Source: Sphingorhabdus sp. YGSMI21
Lineage (GTDB): Bacteria; Pseudomonadota; Alphaproteobacteria; Sphingomonadales; Sphingomonadaceae
Direction: 5' to 3'
NCBI RefSeq assembly: GCF_002776575.1
Contig: NZ_CP022548.1
Span: 1,689,001 to 1,753,000 of the forward strand
Length of the DNA: 64,000 nt
Positions within the stretch are counted from its first letter, which is position 1. The number at the start of each line of letters is the position of its first letter. The notes under the pieces are model-generated. The model was not told the origin of the DNA. It did no database searches and saw only the letters and a program-made list of their open reading frames with translations. Both the position numbers and the translations under genes were made by a program. Positions 19,373 through 28,684 of this stretch are shown here, piece after piece.

Positions 19373-20026
19373 ATGAGCCATGAGATTGCCGAGCTACTGG
19401 ACGCCAGACTGGCCGCTGCACCCGTCGTGCCTTTAATCGAAGCAAGCGATCCCGAGGTGGCAATCGCGACGGCCGAAGCCCTCAAGGCAGGAGGGCTCAG
19501 CGTGGTCGAACTGGTTCTCCGGACCGATGCTGCGCTCGATTGTCTGTCGGCCATTGTCGATTCGACCTCTGGTATCATTGTGGGTGCAGGCACTGTCCTC
19601 ACCGTGGAGCAGGCCGAGGTGGTACAGTCGCGCGGCGCCCAATTCGTGGTGTCGCCGGGGCTGGTCGACGATGTCGCCCGCTTCTGTATCAATGCCGGAC
19701 TGCCGTTTTTCGGGGGCACAATGACCGCCGGCGAAGTGCAGCGGGCCTATGCGCTCGGACTGCGGACGGTAAAGTTTTTCCCGGCCAAACTGGCGGGCGG
19801 GGTCCCGATGCTCAAGGCGTTCAGTTCGGTGTTCCGGGACATGCGTTTCATGCCGACGGGCGGTGTTTCAGCCGATAATCTCGCAGAATTTCTGGCGCTG
19901 CCGTCGGTCATCGCCTGCGGCGGAAGCTGGCTGACCCCAAAAGATGCAATCGCAGCAGGTGATTATGAAGCCATCACAAGATTGGCGCGGGAAGCGATCA
20001 AGATCGCCCGCCCGACAGATGCATAG
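19373..20026 (+). CDS. eda: 2-dehydro-3-deoxy-phosphogluconate (KDPG) aldolase
   Basis: A 217-residue class I aldolase that splits KDPG into pyruvate and glyceraldehyde-3-phosphate. The Schiff-base lysine is K134 in VKFFPAKLAGG. The other family blocks are GGLSVVELVLRTD (catalytic Glu), GAGTVLTVEQAE and FMPTGGVSADN. The length is normal. It is followed after 15 nt by kdgK, so the last two steps of the pathway are adjacent. Confidence 0.93.
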   Translation: MSHEIAELLDARLAAAPVVPLIEASDPEVAIATAEALKAGGLSVVELVLRTDAALDCLSAIVDSTSGIIVGAGTVLTVEQAEVVQSRGAQFVVSPGLVDDVARFCINAGLPFFGGTMTAGEVQRAYALGLRTVKFFPAKLAGGVPMLKAFSSVFRDMRFMPTGGVSADNLAEFLALPSVIACGGSWLTPKDAIAAGDYEAITRLAREAIKIARPTDA

Positions 20027-20041
20027 GGAAGGATAAGAGAT

Positions 20042-21073
20042 ATGGCGGAGTTTTTGTCATTTGGTGAAATCATGTTGCGGCTGAAATCGCCGGGGCATGA
20101 GCGCTTTTTTCAGTCGCCGGCGTTTGAAGCGACGTTCGGAGGCGGCGAGGCCAATGTCGCCGTAGCGCTGAGCAATTACGGCCTGTCATCCGCTTTTGTG
20201 ACCGCGCTTCCGGACAATGATATTGGCCAGCATGCGATAAACGAAGTGCGCCGCTTCGGTGTCGACACATCGATGATCCGCCGCAGCGGCGACCGGGTGG
20301 GCATCTATTATCTCGAATCGGGTGCAAATCAGCGACCCTCGAAAGTGGTATATGACCGGGCCCATAGCGCAATCTGCGAATGTGGCCCCGGTGACTTTGA
20401 CTGGCCGACCATATTCGAAGGTGCCAAATGGTTGCATATTACGGGCATCACGCCGGCGCTTAGCCAGTCAGCCGCCGATCTCAGTCTTGAATGCCTCAAG
20501 GAGGCGAAAAAGGCGGGGGTGACGGTGTCCTGTGATTTCAATTTCCGCGGCAAGCTGTGGAAATATGGCAAGGCGGCGCCGGAGGTGATGACCGAACTCG
20601 TGAGATATGTCGATATCGGCATTGCCAATGAAGAGGACTGCCAGAAATCGCTCGATATCAGCGTCGATGTCGATGTGGAGACCGGCGAACTTGATACCGC
20701 AAAATATGAAGCCCTGTCCGAGAAAGTGCTCGCGCTTTACCCCGACATGCGCACCATCGCGATCACATTGCGGGAAAGCCAGAGCGCGGATCGCAATGGC
20801 TGGTCCGCCTGTTTGCGTGACCGCGAACAGGGGTTCAAGCTCTCGCGTCACTATGAGATCACCGATATTGTCGACCGGGTCGGCGGCGGCGACAGTTTTG
20901 CCTCGGCGCTTATTTATGGCCTGAATGCCTATGATGACAAACAGCAATCGCTGGAATTCGCGGTGGCTGCGAGTTGCCTCAAGCACAGTATCCTGGGCGA
21001 CTTCAATCGGGTCAGCGTAGATGAAGTGCAGAAGCTGATGGCTGGAGATGGTTCGGGAAGAGTGCAGCGCTGA
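20042..21073 (+). CDS. kdgK: 2-dehydro-3-deoxygluconokinase (PfkB family)
   Basis: A 343-residue ribokinase-family enzyme that phosphorylates 2-keto-3-deoxygluconate to KDPG. The N-terminal SFGEIMLRL and [16 protein letters not shown] are sugar-binding blocks of KdgK. The PfkB C-terminal signature [14 protein letters not shown] gives the catalytic base as D284. It directly follows the aldolase and precedes the TRAP transporter genes, all on one strand. Confidence 0.92.
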   Translation: MAEFLSFGEIMLRLKSPGHERFFQSPAFEATFGGGEANVAVALSNYGLSSAFVTALPDNDIGQHAINEVRRFGVDTSMIRRSGDRVGIYYLESGANQRPSKVVYDRAHSAICECGPGDFDWPTIFEGAKWLHITGITPALSQSAADLSLECLKEAKKAGVTVSCDFNFRGKLWKYGKAAPEVMTELVRYVDIGIANEEDCQKSLDISVDVDVETGELDTAKYEALSEKVLALYPDMRTIAITLRESQSADRNGWSACLRDREQGFKLSRHYEITDIVDRVGGGDSFASALIYGLNAYDDKQQSLEFAVAASCLKHSILGDFNRVSVDEVQKLMAGDGSGRVQR

Positions 21074-21125
21074 TCGCCAATTGAGGATAACAGGCTGTTC
21101 TGCATGGCCGAAACGGGGAGAGGCA

Positions 21126-22175
21126 ATGATGCGATACCGAGAGAACAAGACGACCGGGGGCCTGGCTTTGGGTGAGCATGCTGTCTTTTCCCGGCGGCAA
21201 ATGCTTGTCACAGGCATCGCCGCCACCGCACTGGCCGGCTGTTCCAAGGCGCCGGGCTCAGTGTTCCGAACGGCCGAGTTTCATCCCGCAAGCTATCCCA
21301 CATCTCTGGCGATCACCGAGATGGGCCGCCTGATGGAAGGCTATTCGGATGGCCGGCTCTCGATCAAACTATATGCTGGCAGCCAATTGGGGGCGGAACG
21401 GGACACGCTCGAAATGACGACCTTTGGCGGGATTGATATCAACCGGGTCAGTCTCGGTCCGCTCAATTCGATAGAGCCGATGACCAATATTCTGGGGCTC
21501 CCCTTCCTGTTCAACAATGTTGCACATATGCGCGATGCGATGGACGGCGCGCCGGGACGGAAAGTCCTTCGCTCGCTGGAACCGCATGGCCTGATCGGTC
21601 TGTGCTTTTACGATTCCGGCGCACGTTCTTTCTACAATACGAAACGTCCGATCCGGACGCCCGAAGATATGGCAGGCATGAAATTGCGCGTCCAGAACAG
21701 CGATTTGTACGTCTCGCTGATCCAGGAACTGGGTGCCAATCCGACCCCGATGTCATTGGGCGAAGTATATCAGTCGCTGGTGCAGGGGGTTATCGATGGC
21801 GCGGAAAACAACTGGCCATCCTATTTCGAAGGGCGCCATTTCGAGGTCGCGAAACATTATAGTCTGACCCGTCATGTTATCGCGCCCGAAGTGCTGGTCA
21901 TGTCGCGGCAGCTTTGGGAACGGTTGACTGCAAGCGAGCAGGAGATTGTCCGCAAATCCGCCCGTGAATCGGTGCCCTATATGCGCAAATTATGGGATCT
22001 GAAAACGCTGGATGCCGAAAAGACGATCCGCGCCAGCGGCGTGGAGGTGAATGAGGTGGACGACCAGCAGGCCTTTGTGGAGCGGGTGCAGCCCGTATGG
22101 CGCGACTATATCGAGACGCCGGCGCAACGAAGGCTGATCGACGAAATCGCGGAAATAGGAGCGGACCATGCTTGA
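21126..22175 (+). CDS. dctP: TRAP transporter substrate-binding protein (DctP family)
   Basis: A 349-residue periplasmic solute receptor. The N-terminus has SRRQMLVTGIAATALAGCSK, a lipobox preceded by paired arginines, so it is probably a lipid-anchored receptor. DctP-family blocks are YPTSLAITEMGRLMEGYSDGRL, YAGSQLGAERD, and the R-x-x-N-type carboxylate-binding region in GMKLRVQNSDLYV. The frame is open to 21048 inside kdgK, but GGGGAG at 21115-21120 fits the tandem ATGs at 21126 and 21129. Position suggests binding of unsaturated di- or mono-galacturonate, which is inference. Confidence 0.88.
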   Translation: MMRYRENKTTGGLALGEHAVFSRRQMLVTGIAATALAGCSKAPGSVFRTAEFHPASYPTSLAITEMGRLMEGYSDGRLSIKLYAGSQLGAERDTLEMTTFGGIDINRVSLGPLNSIEPMTNILGLPFLFNNVAHMRDAMDGAPGRKVLRSLEPHGLIGLCFYDSGARSFYNTKRPIRTPEDMAGMKLRVQNSDLYVSLIQELGANPTPMSLGEVYQSLVQGVIDGAENNWPSYFEGRHFEVAKHYSLTRHVIAPEVLVMSRQLWERLTASEQEIVRKSARESVPYMRKLWDLKTLDAEKTIRASGVEVNEVDDQQAFVERVQPVWRDYIETPAQRRLIDEIAEIGADHA

Positions 22176-22698
22176 TCATATCACGGCGTTCAACGCACGA
22201 CTAAGTCAGGTGATTTTGTGGATAGCCTCAGCTGGCCTCGTCGCGATGACATTGATTATCGGCTGGCAGGTCTATGCACGCTATGTCCTCAATGCCAGTC
22301 CGAGCTGGTCGGAGCAGACCGCGCTGCTGTTGATGACCTGGTATGCGGTGCTGGCTGCTGCGGCGGGCTTCAATGAAGGTTTCCATATCCGGATATTGGC
22401 GCTGCAAAATGCGCTGCCGGAAACAATAGCCAGGCTGATGCGTCTGATGGCCGAACTGGTGGTCATAGCCTGTGGCTTCATGATGCTGATCTGGGGAATA
22501 GAACTTACCAATATCATTTCGAGCCACGTCATTCCCTCGCTGGGGATTTCGCGCTCGTGGGCCTATGTGCCGCTGCCTCTCGCCGGCGCTGCCATCATTT
22601 TGTTCTGCAGCACACGGTTTGTCGGAGAATTGCTGAGGCCCGGCTGGACCGCAGAGAAACCGATCGAAGAAATTTTGGCCGACGCGGGAGATTTATGA
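22168..22698 (+). CDS. dctQ: TRAP transporter small permease (DctQ family)
   Basis: A 176-residue integral membrane protein with four predicted membrane spans. The second contains the family W-x-E-Q motif (NASPSWSEQTALLLMTWYAVL). It overlaps the end of dctP by 8 nt and its stop overlaps the dctM start (ATGA), so the three subunits are translationally coupled. It forms the membrane domain with DctM. Confidence 0.9.
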   Translation: MLDHITAFNARLSQVILWIASAGLVAMTLIIGWQVYARYVLNASPSWSEQTALLLMTWYAVLAAAAGFNEGFHIRILALQNALPETIARLMRLMAELVVIACGFMMLIWGIELTNIISSHVIPSLGISRSWAYVPLPLAGAAIILFCSTRFVGELLRPGWTAEKPIEEILADAGDL

Positions 22699-23978
22699 TG
22701 GAGCTGTTCATTCTGCTCGGTGTCCTTCTGCTCATGCTGGCGCTCGGCGTGCCGGTGGCCTTTGCCTTGCTGACGGCAAGCGCGGCAGCGTTGCTTGCGC
22801 TCGATATTCCGCTTGCCGTGTCGCTGCAGAGAATGGTGGCCGGGATCAGCGTTTTCTCGCTGATGGCGATCCCTTTCTTCATCTTTGCCGGCGACCTGAT
22901 GTACCGGTCCGGCATTGCGGGACGGCTCGTCGATATCGCCGAGGCCTCGCTGGGCCGGGCCAGAGGCGGGCTCGGACAAGTCAATATCGGCGCGTCGATG
23001 CTGTTCGGAGCGGTGTCGGGGTCGGCCATTGCCAATGTGTCGGCCATGGGCTCGACCATCTCTCCGCTGATGGAGAAAAGAGGCTATGACCGCGACTATG
23101 CCGCGAATGTGAATATTACCGCGGCCATCGTCGGGCTGTTGATCCCGCCCTCGCATAATATGATCATTTACGCCGCCGCTTCCGGGACCGGCGTGTCGAT
23201 CGGCGACCTGTTTCTTGCCGGGATCATCCCCGGCATCGTGACCGGCGCCATGTTGATGGTGGTGGCATGGCTGGTCGCCACAAAACGCGGCTATCCTGCG
23301 GGTATCTTTCCCGGATGGCGTCCGTTTCTGCGCGCGGTAACATTCGCGTTTCCGGGCCTGCTGACGGCCGTCATCATCATTGGCGGCATATTGAGCGGGA
23401 TTTTCACGGCGACCGAATCCTCGGCTGTTGCTGTGCTCTACACTATCATGGTGGGCGTGCTGGTGTACCGCACGATCGGCTACCGGAAATTCGTCGAGTC
23501 GGCGATGTCGTCGGTCCGGATCACATCAATGGTGCTGTTGATTATCGGCGCGGCGGGCAGTTTCGGCTATGTGCTGGCAATCCTTGAAGTGCCTTCGGAT
23601 CTAGCCGGTCTGATCAACGCTGCGACAGACAATCCGATACTGGTCCTGCTGATCATCAATGTCATCCTGCTATTGCTCGGGACATTCATGGACATGTCGC
23701 CTCTGATCGTGATCACGACCCCGATCTTCCTGCCGATCGTCAGCGCGCTCGGCATCGATCCGGTCCATTTCGGCGTGATCATGATGCTTAATCTGGGCAT
23801 CGGTCTGGTGACACCTCCGGTCGGGTCGGTGCTTTTCGTCGGTGCGGCGGTCGGCAAGATTTCGGTCGAAGAAACCATCCGGACGATCTGGCCTTTCTAT
23901 CTGACATTGATCGTGGCGCTTATGATGATCAGCTATATTCCTTCGCTGTCGATGGCGCTGCCCAATCTGCTTAATTAG
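22695..23978 (+). CDS. dctM: TRAP transporter large permease (DctM family)
   Basis: A 427-residue polytopic permease of the ion-transporter superfamily that drives sodium- or proton-coupled uptake of the solute delivered by DctP. Family blocks include the N-terminal LGVPVAFALL, GAVSGSAIANVSAMGS (the first re-entrant loop) and MLNLGIGLVTPPVGSVLF near the C-terminus. The frame is open to 22557, but the ATG at 22695 overlapping the dctQ stop is the real start; a second ATG follows at 22698. It is the last gene of the operon. Confidence 0.92.
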   Translation: MMELFILLGVLLLMLALGVPVAFALLTASAAALLALDIPLAVSLQRMVAGISVFSLMAIPFFIFAGDLMYRSGIAGRLVDIAEASLGRARGGLGQVNIGASMLFGAVSGSAIANVSAMGSTISPLMEKRGYDRDYAANVNITAAIVGLLIPPSHNMIIYAAASGTGVSIGDLFLAGIIPGIVTGAMLMVVAWLVATKRGYPAGIFPGWRPFLRAVTFAFPGLLTAVIIIGGILSGIFTATESSAVAVLYTIMVGVLVYRTIGYRKFVESAMSSVRITSMVLLIIGAAGSFGYVLAILEVPSDLAGLINAATDNPILVLLIINVILLLLGTFMDMSPLIVITTPIFLPIVSALGIDPVHFGVIMMLNLGIGLVTPPVGSVLFVGAAVGKISVEETIRTIWPFYLTLIVALMMISYIPSLSMALPNLLN

Positions 23979-24006
23979 TCTGGAGACAATCCGGGATCGG
24001 ATATTT

Positions 24007-24020
24007 TGACACTGGTTACT
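24007..24020. promoter_or_regulatory. LacI-type operator before a truncated secreted-protein gene
   Basis: TGACACTGGTTACT matches the locus operator at 12 of 14 positions. It sits 29 nt upstream of the GTG start at 24050. Confidence 0.6.
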
Positions 24021-24049
24021 TGAAAAAGAAACTTTCCAGGAGGTAGTGA

Positions 24050-24295
24050 GTGAGGCCCACTCTGACTGGTTTGATCCTCACCCTTATACTGGCTGTAATG
24101 GTCGGATCCGCGATGCCGGTGTCGGCACAAAAATCGCAGGAAGCGCTCAGAATATCGAAAGATATGCGGCATCTTGAGATGTCGAGGGCTGGCTTGGTTG
24201 CCGCATTTTCGGGACCACAGAATTCGATTCTGCGTCGAACTTGTTCCCACAGCACAAGAAAAAAAGAGCGATATCCCGACTGGCATCGAAGCTAG
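24050..24295 (+). pseudogene. Truncated secreted-protein gene of the pectin regulon
   Basis: An 81-codon frame starts with GTG behind a strong AGGAGG (24038-24043). The first 26 residues are a good signal peptide (hydrophobic TGLILTLILAVMVGSA, cleavage after PVSA). After about 55 residues the sequence becomes basic and unstructured, as if reading out of a real frame, and no long frame continues downstream. With an operator in front, this looks like the 5' remnant of a secreted pectinolytic enzyme gene. The original family cannot be told from what is left. A genuine small secreted protein is the alternative. Confidence 0.4.
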
Positions 24296-24421
24296 TCTAG
24301 GGCGACCACCTCAAATAAGTGATTCCAACTTAACTTGAAGTTGATTCCAGGTTGATTTCAAGTGACGCCGAGATCGAAAACTGTAAATCCGAAAAAATTA
24401 TTTATTGTTCAACTACTTAAG

Positions 24422-24498
<77 letters not shown>

Positions 24499-24592
24499 CG
24501 GGGCGGTGGTCCGCCGGCTGCGCATCTAGCAGCGGATTTGCCGCTTTGCCAATAGATTATTCTGCGCCGGCAAATCGCCTGCCGGGCGCGGC

Positions 24593-25000
24593 TCAATCTG
24601 CGCTTTCCTCCTTCGGAATTTTCTCGATTTTCTGGAATTTGCCGAGGCCGCAGGCGCCGCGCGTATCAAGCCGGCCGCCGGTCTGGCTGAGGACATGGAT
24701 GATGTCGACGTTGCACAGCCGGTTGGTCGATGTCTTGTAGGAAAAGGCCTCTTCAAAGCCGAGACCGCTGCATTTGTTGGGCAGATTGTTGCGGTAGATA
24801 TCGCCGTTGCGCATCTTGAAATCGATGGTCTGGTCGTCGATCACATCGGTCGAGCGGATATTGGAGCGCATGATGCAGCTTTGCGGCTCGCCAATTTCGC
24901 GGATTTCATATTTGTCATCGTCCGAAGCTCTCTCGGCGGCAAAGGCGACGCTGCCGGCGGCGAGGGCGGAGGCGAGGATGAGAGGGGTCTGAAAGCGCAT
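24593..25000 (-). CDS. Secreted hypothetical protein
   Basis: A 135-residue protein with a signal peptide (RFQTPLILASALAAGSVAFA). The mature part has four cysteines (SCIM, NKCSG, LCNVD and ACGLG), probably two disulfides in the periplasm. AGGAGAAG precedes the ATG. No recognised function. A real gene by its ribosome site, signal peptide and codon use. Confidence 0.7.
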   Translation of the reverse strand: MRFQTPLILASALAAGSVAFAAERASDDDKYEIREIGEPQSCIMRSNIRSTDVIDDQTIDFKMRNGDIYRNNLPNKCSGLGFEEAFSYKTSTNRLCNVDIIHVLSQTGGRLDTRGACGLGKFQKIEKIPKEESAD

Positions 25001-25094
25001 GTTCTTCTCCTGCGGATGGTTGCCATCTGGGTACGAATTTACATCGCTTCACATTTCGCGAAGCTGAATAAAATACGCAATGATGCGGAGCAGC

Positions 25095-25736
25095 TCAGGC
25101 GGGCGCGGGTGTCTTCTTCTTGAACCGGCACAGATCGGCGACCGGACAGCGCCAGCATTCCGGCTTGCGCGCCTTGCAGATATAGCGGCCGTGCAGGATC
25201 AGCCAGTGATGGGCGTGGACGCGGAACGGGGCGGGGGTCTGCTTCTCCAGCTTTTTCTCGACCGCCAGCACGGTCTTGCCCGGCGCCAGACCGGTGCGGT
25301 TGCCGACCCGGAAAATATGCGTGTCGACCGCGAAGGTCTCCGCGCCAAAGGCACAGTTCATCACGACATTGGCGGTCTTGCGCCCGACGCCGGGCAGCTT
25401 GACCAGCTCGTCGCGGTCGGCCGGTACCTCGCCGCCATATTCGGCGATCAGCATTTCCGACAGGGCGATCACATTCTTCGCCTTGGTATTATAGAGGCCG
25501 ATCGTCTTGATATGCTCCTTCAGCCCGTCGAGGCCGAGATCGACCATCTGCTGCGGCGTTGTCACCTCGGCGAACAGCTTGCGCGTCGCCTTGTTGACGC
25601 CGATGTCGGTCGATTGCGCGGACAGGGCGACGGCGACGACCAGCTGATAGACATTGCCATAGTTGAGCTCGGTCTCCGGCGAAGGATTGTCGGCGGCGAG
25701 GCGGGCGTAGAATTCGAAGATATCGGCTTTTTTCAT
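25095..25736 (-). CDS. nth: Endonuclease III
   Basis: A 213-residue base-excision-repair DNA glycosylase/AP lyase for oxidised pyrimidines. The helix-hairpin-helix is LPGVGRKTANVVM with the catalytic Lys in GRKTA. The catalytic Asp is in FAVDTHIFRV. The C-terminal [4Fe-4S] ligands follow the family spacing in CKARKPECWRCPVADLC. The frame is open to 25772; the start at MKKADIFEFYARL was chosen because it gives the usual Nth length and N-terminus. Confidence 0.94.
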   Translation of the reverse strand: MKKADIFEFYARLAADNPSPETELNYGNVYQLVVAVALSAQSTDIGVNKATRKLFAEVTTPQQMVDLGLDGLKEHIKTIGLYNTKAKNVIALSEMLIAEYGGEVPADRDELVKLPGVGRKTANVVMNCAFGAETFAVDTHIFRVGNRTGLAPGKTVLAVEKKLEKQTPAPFRVHAHHWLILHGRYICKARKPECWRCPVADLCRFKKKTPAPA

Positions 25737-25789
25737 GCGCGCCGTCATGGCCGGTCGGTGACGAAAATACAATCACCGGGCTGATGGTC

Positions 25790-26185
25790 TCATTGCTCCG
25801 TGCGACGCTCGTCGAACCATTGCCGCATGATCGCCGCCTGACAGCCGGTAAAGCCGAAGGTGCCGACCACCGAACAGCTGCCCGGACGGCCGGGGCGTGC
25901 GGCTTCGTCATGCGAAGCGACGACCGAGGACCAGCTTTGTTCGCCGGACTGTTCCTCTTCGCTTTCGCGCAATTCGGGCGGGATGCGATAGCGTTCGGAT
26001 TCGGGCCGCTGCGCGCAGACGACAATCTCGTCGCCCTGCGCCTCCGGACATTCGTCGTCACCAAAGGTCACGAGAATGTTGATCCGTTCCGGCGTGTCGA
26101 GATCGGGGGCCGGCTCGGCAACGGCGCTGGCGGACCAGAGCAGGCTGGCGATCAGGCCGGTGGCTGCAAAATTTCTGAAGGACAT
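25790..26185 (-). CDS. Secreted hypothetical protein
   Basis: A 131-residue protein with a signal peptide (SFRNFAATGLIASLLWSASAVA) and an acidic mature part containing ILVTFGDDECPEAQGDEIVVCAQRPESERYRIPP. This segment recurs in small sphingomonad periplasmic proteins. Four cysteines could form disulfides. GGAAG before the ATG at 26185 supports this start over the 26296 end of the open frame. Function unknown. Confidence 0.68.
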   Translation of the reverse strand: MSFRNFAATGLIASLLWSASAVAEPAPDLDTPERINILVTFGDDECPEAQGDEIVVCAQRPESERYRIPPELRESEEEQSGEQSWSSVVASHDEAARPGRPGSCSVVGTFGFTGCQAAIMRQWFDERRTEQ

Positions 26186-26337
26186 GACTTCCGGCCTTTT
26201 TTCTTGACCCGCCCCGTCGACGGCAACCCCCCGGTCGTGCATCGTTGTAAAAATAGAAATGTTGCGCTTTACTGAACAGACGGGCGGCACCGGCAAAAAT
26301 CAGCCATATTCGCGGGTGCCGCCATGGTATTGCCGGA

Positions 26338-27114
26338 TCAGGGGCGCGAAATCATCCCGCCGTCGAGCACCAGCGTCTGGCCGATCATCCAGGAGGAAGC
26401 GCGCGAGCACAGATAGAGGGCAGTACCGGCGATATCCTCCGGCGCGCCCATCCGGCCGCGCGGGATTTGCGAGATCGCCATTTTGGTCATGTCGTCATTC
26501 TCGACAATCTGCTTGGTCATGTTGCTCGGGAAGAAGCCGGGCGCAATCGCGTTGACGTTGATATTATAGGGGGCGAGATCGGTGGCCAGATGTTCGGTCA
26601 GGTTGATCACGCCGGATTTGCTGGCGGTATAGGCATAGGTCGGCATGCCCGAGTTGCGGATGCCGTTGATCGAGGCGATATTGATCACCCGCGCCGGTTC
26701 GTCTGCGCTGCCGGAGACCTTCAGCAGCGGCAGGAATTTCTGGGTGGCGAAGAAGATCGACTTGATGTTGATGTCCATCACCTTGTCCCAGCCCGATTCC
26801 GGGAAATCCTCGATAGAAGCGCTCCAGTTCGCGCCGGCATTGTTGATCAAGATATCGATTTTCTCTTCGCGTTCGCCGATCGCCGCGACCAGCGCCTCGA
26901 TGCCTTCGACCTTCGAAAGGTCGGCCGGGATCGCGATACATTCGCCCAGTTCGGACAAGTCGGCGGCCATCGCCATCAGCCGCTCTTCCTTGCGGGCGGT
27001 GATATAGACCCTCGCGCCATTTTCGATCAGGCCGCGTGCCATCATCGCGCCAATGCCGCTGGATCCGCCGGTGACCACGGCCACTTTGCCTTGCACGTCA
27101 AATAGGGTCTTCAT
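26338..27114 (-). CDS. SDR family oxidoreductase
   Basis: A 258-residue classical short-chain dehydrogenase with cofactor loop TGGSSGIGAMMA, NNAG in ILINNAGANW, the catalytic YTASK, and the C-terminal LVLDGGM. Arg in TARKEE after the second strand suggests NADP(H) preference. The start at 27114 follows AGGAGAAC. Related proteins act on carbonyls of varied lipids or acyl groups. The substrate is not evident from the neighbours. Confidence 0.85.
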   Translation of the reverse strand: MKTLFDVQGKVAVVTGGSSGIGAMMARGLIENGARVYITARKEERLMAMAADLSELGECIAIPADLSKVEGIEALVAAIGEREEKIDILINNAGANWSASIEDFPESGWDKVMDINIKSIFFATQKFLPLLKVSGSADEPARVINIASINGIRNSGMPTYAYTASKSGVINLTEHLATDLAPYNINVNAIAPGFFPSNMTKQIVENDDMTKMAISQIPRGRMGAPEDIAGTALYLCSRASSWMIGQTLVLDGGMISRP

Positions 27115-27249
27115 CGTCACGCTCGTTCTCCTGTTATCATTTTGGCGGCCAGTCCTTTCACCCAGTCCTTTCACATCGTCCCGCGAAAGTCCACGCACGA
27201 GTCGGGGGCGAGGGTCGGTTGCTGTTCGGACCTGCCCGCGGCCCGACGC

Positions 27250-27510
27250 TCAGTCGCCCTGAACCCGGTCCATCATATCCATGAAATCCCGCGCCGAATT
27301 GCGGTCGGCCTCGTCCTCGAACGCCTTGTCGAGATCCAGGTGCGTTCCGAGCATATAGAGCACTGCCCATAGAGCGAAGCGCCGCCCGCGATCCTTTTCC
27401 AGACCGAAGTCGACGCGCATATGTTCGATACCCGCGTTCATCGCTTCCGGCTGGATGGCGGCAAGGTCGGCGGTGCCGAAATAGCGTTGCAGCTGGTCAT
27501 CAAAATCCAT
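27250..27510 (-). CDS. Small conserved hypothetical protein
   Basis: An 86-residue acidic, mostly alpha-helical protein (LQRYFGTADLAAIQPEAMNA, then RFALWAVLYMLGTHLDLDKAF). No signal peptide and no recognised domain. The composition and codon use look coding, and it starts with a single ATG. Possibly a small regulatory or binding protein; unassigned. Confidence 0.6.
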   Translation of the reverse strand: MDFDDQLQRYFGTADLAAIQPEAMNAGIEHMRVDFGLEKDRGRRFALWAVLYMLGTHLDLDKAFEDEADRNSARDFMDMMDRVQGD

Positions 27511-27651
27511 GGGGCGGGCTTATGCTGTCCGGTGGATATTGGCAAGCCGGGTGACCGATACGGCGCTCGGATCTGCGGACGGCGCGCAGGCAACAGGGAC
27601 GGATTCCCCCCTCCACGAGGAACGGATCGCCACCTCGCGCGTATTCTGGGC

Positions 27652-28137
27652 ATGGGGACAAGAAGGACAGCGACGGAGATTTTTTCCTGGACGACAATCG
27701 GCCTGTCGCTGGCGCTGATGGCGGGGATGGCTCTTGGCGACCTGACCCGGCAAGCGATGCACGCCCGCCTGTCCGTGCCGCCGCCGGTCGATCCGGTCGA
27801 ACGCTATGCGCTCGGGCAGAATGCCTACGAGATGCCTCATGTGCGGACCCGGACGTCCCCGGCGCAGCCTGCGCAATATAACGACGCCGGCCATGAAATC
27901 GGCCGCTATGAGAATGGCGCCCGCATTCTGGTACCGGAGGAACCGGCCCGCAAACGCGACCGGCTGCGGATGGAACGGCTGCAGGCCTGGAATGACGAGA
28001 ATTTTGGCGCTGATGGCGGTTATGAGAATGATTCAATCGGTTATGCCGGGACTCGCCGGGATGATGGAGCCCCGATCGATGTCGGCGCGGTCATGGATGC
28101 TCCCGAAATGGGGGCCGTGCGGGCAAGCGGGGTATAG
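27652..28137 (+). CDS. Hypothetical protein with an N-terminal membrane anchor
   Basis: A 161-residue protein with one N-terminal hydrophobic segment (IFSWTTIGLSLALMAGMALG) and a polar, proline- and aspartate-rich remainder, so it is probably an inner-membrane-anchored periplasmic protein. The frame is open from 27421 across the start of the opposite gene, but coding character begins at the ATG at 27652. No family recognised. Confidence 0.5.
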   Translation: MGTRRTATEIFSWTTIGLSLALMAGMALGDLTRQAMHARLSVPPPVDPVERYALGQNAYEMPHVRTRTSPAQPAQYNDAGHEIGRYENGARILVPEEPARKRDRLRMERLQAWNDENFGADGGYENDSIGYAGTRRDDGAPIDVGAVMDAPEMGAVRASGV

Positions 28138-28342
28138 GGAGTCAGCACCGGACGGAGAGCCTGCCGTCTTCGAGTGGCAATCGCCGCCAGAGTCGTCTTT
28201 CCGGCGAAGCCGATCTGGCGAGAATTTCGGCTTTGGTTATTCAGGCTTTGCTTCTATCGATAGGCGAAACCGATCTGTCGCCGGCCGTCTCTTGGCCGGA
28301 CGGCAAGATCGGGGTGATATCCATGGTGATGGAGCAATATCC

Positions 28343-28621
28343 GTGAAACCGGCCAAGATGCTGAGCCTTGTCACCACCCTTTCTATGGCCGCGCTGACTC
28401 TCGGCTTCGCGATGCTATGCTATGATAGAATGCAGATATCCTACGGGCCAACGGGCCAATATTTTGATGCCCGCAGCGGGGTCACCTTCAGCGATGACGC
28501 GGTGCTCGTATATGGCCTGCTCACGATAGTTGGTTGCATCGCGACGATTTGGTCGACCTGCTGGATGATCCGGGTCAGGCGTCGCGGAGTTTTGCGGAGG
28601 CGCAGAAACACTGACGATTGA
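28343..28621 (+). CDS. Small membrane protein, two predicted spans
   Basis: A 92-residue protein with two hydrophobic helices (LSLVTTLSMAALTLGFAMLC and VLVYGLLTIVGCIATIWSTC) and a basic C-terminal tail (RVRRRGVLRRRR). GGAG at 28331-28334 fits the GTG at 28343; the ATG at 28358 is the alternative. Unknown function. Confidence 0.5.
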   Translation: MKPAKMLSLVTTLSMAALTLGFAMLCYDRMQISYGPTGQYFDARSGVTFSDDAVLVYGLLTIVGCIATIWSTCWMIRVRRRGVLRRRRNTDD

Positions 28622-28684
28622 TTAGTGGGGCGATAGCGCTGCGTCATCGCAAGACCGGGAGTGGGGCCGTCCTGCCAGCCAGAT

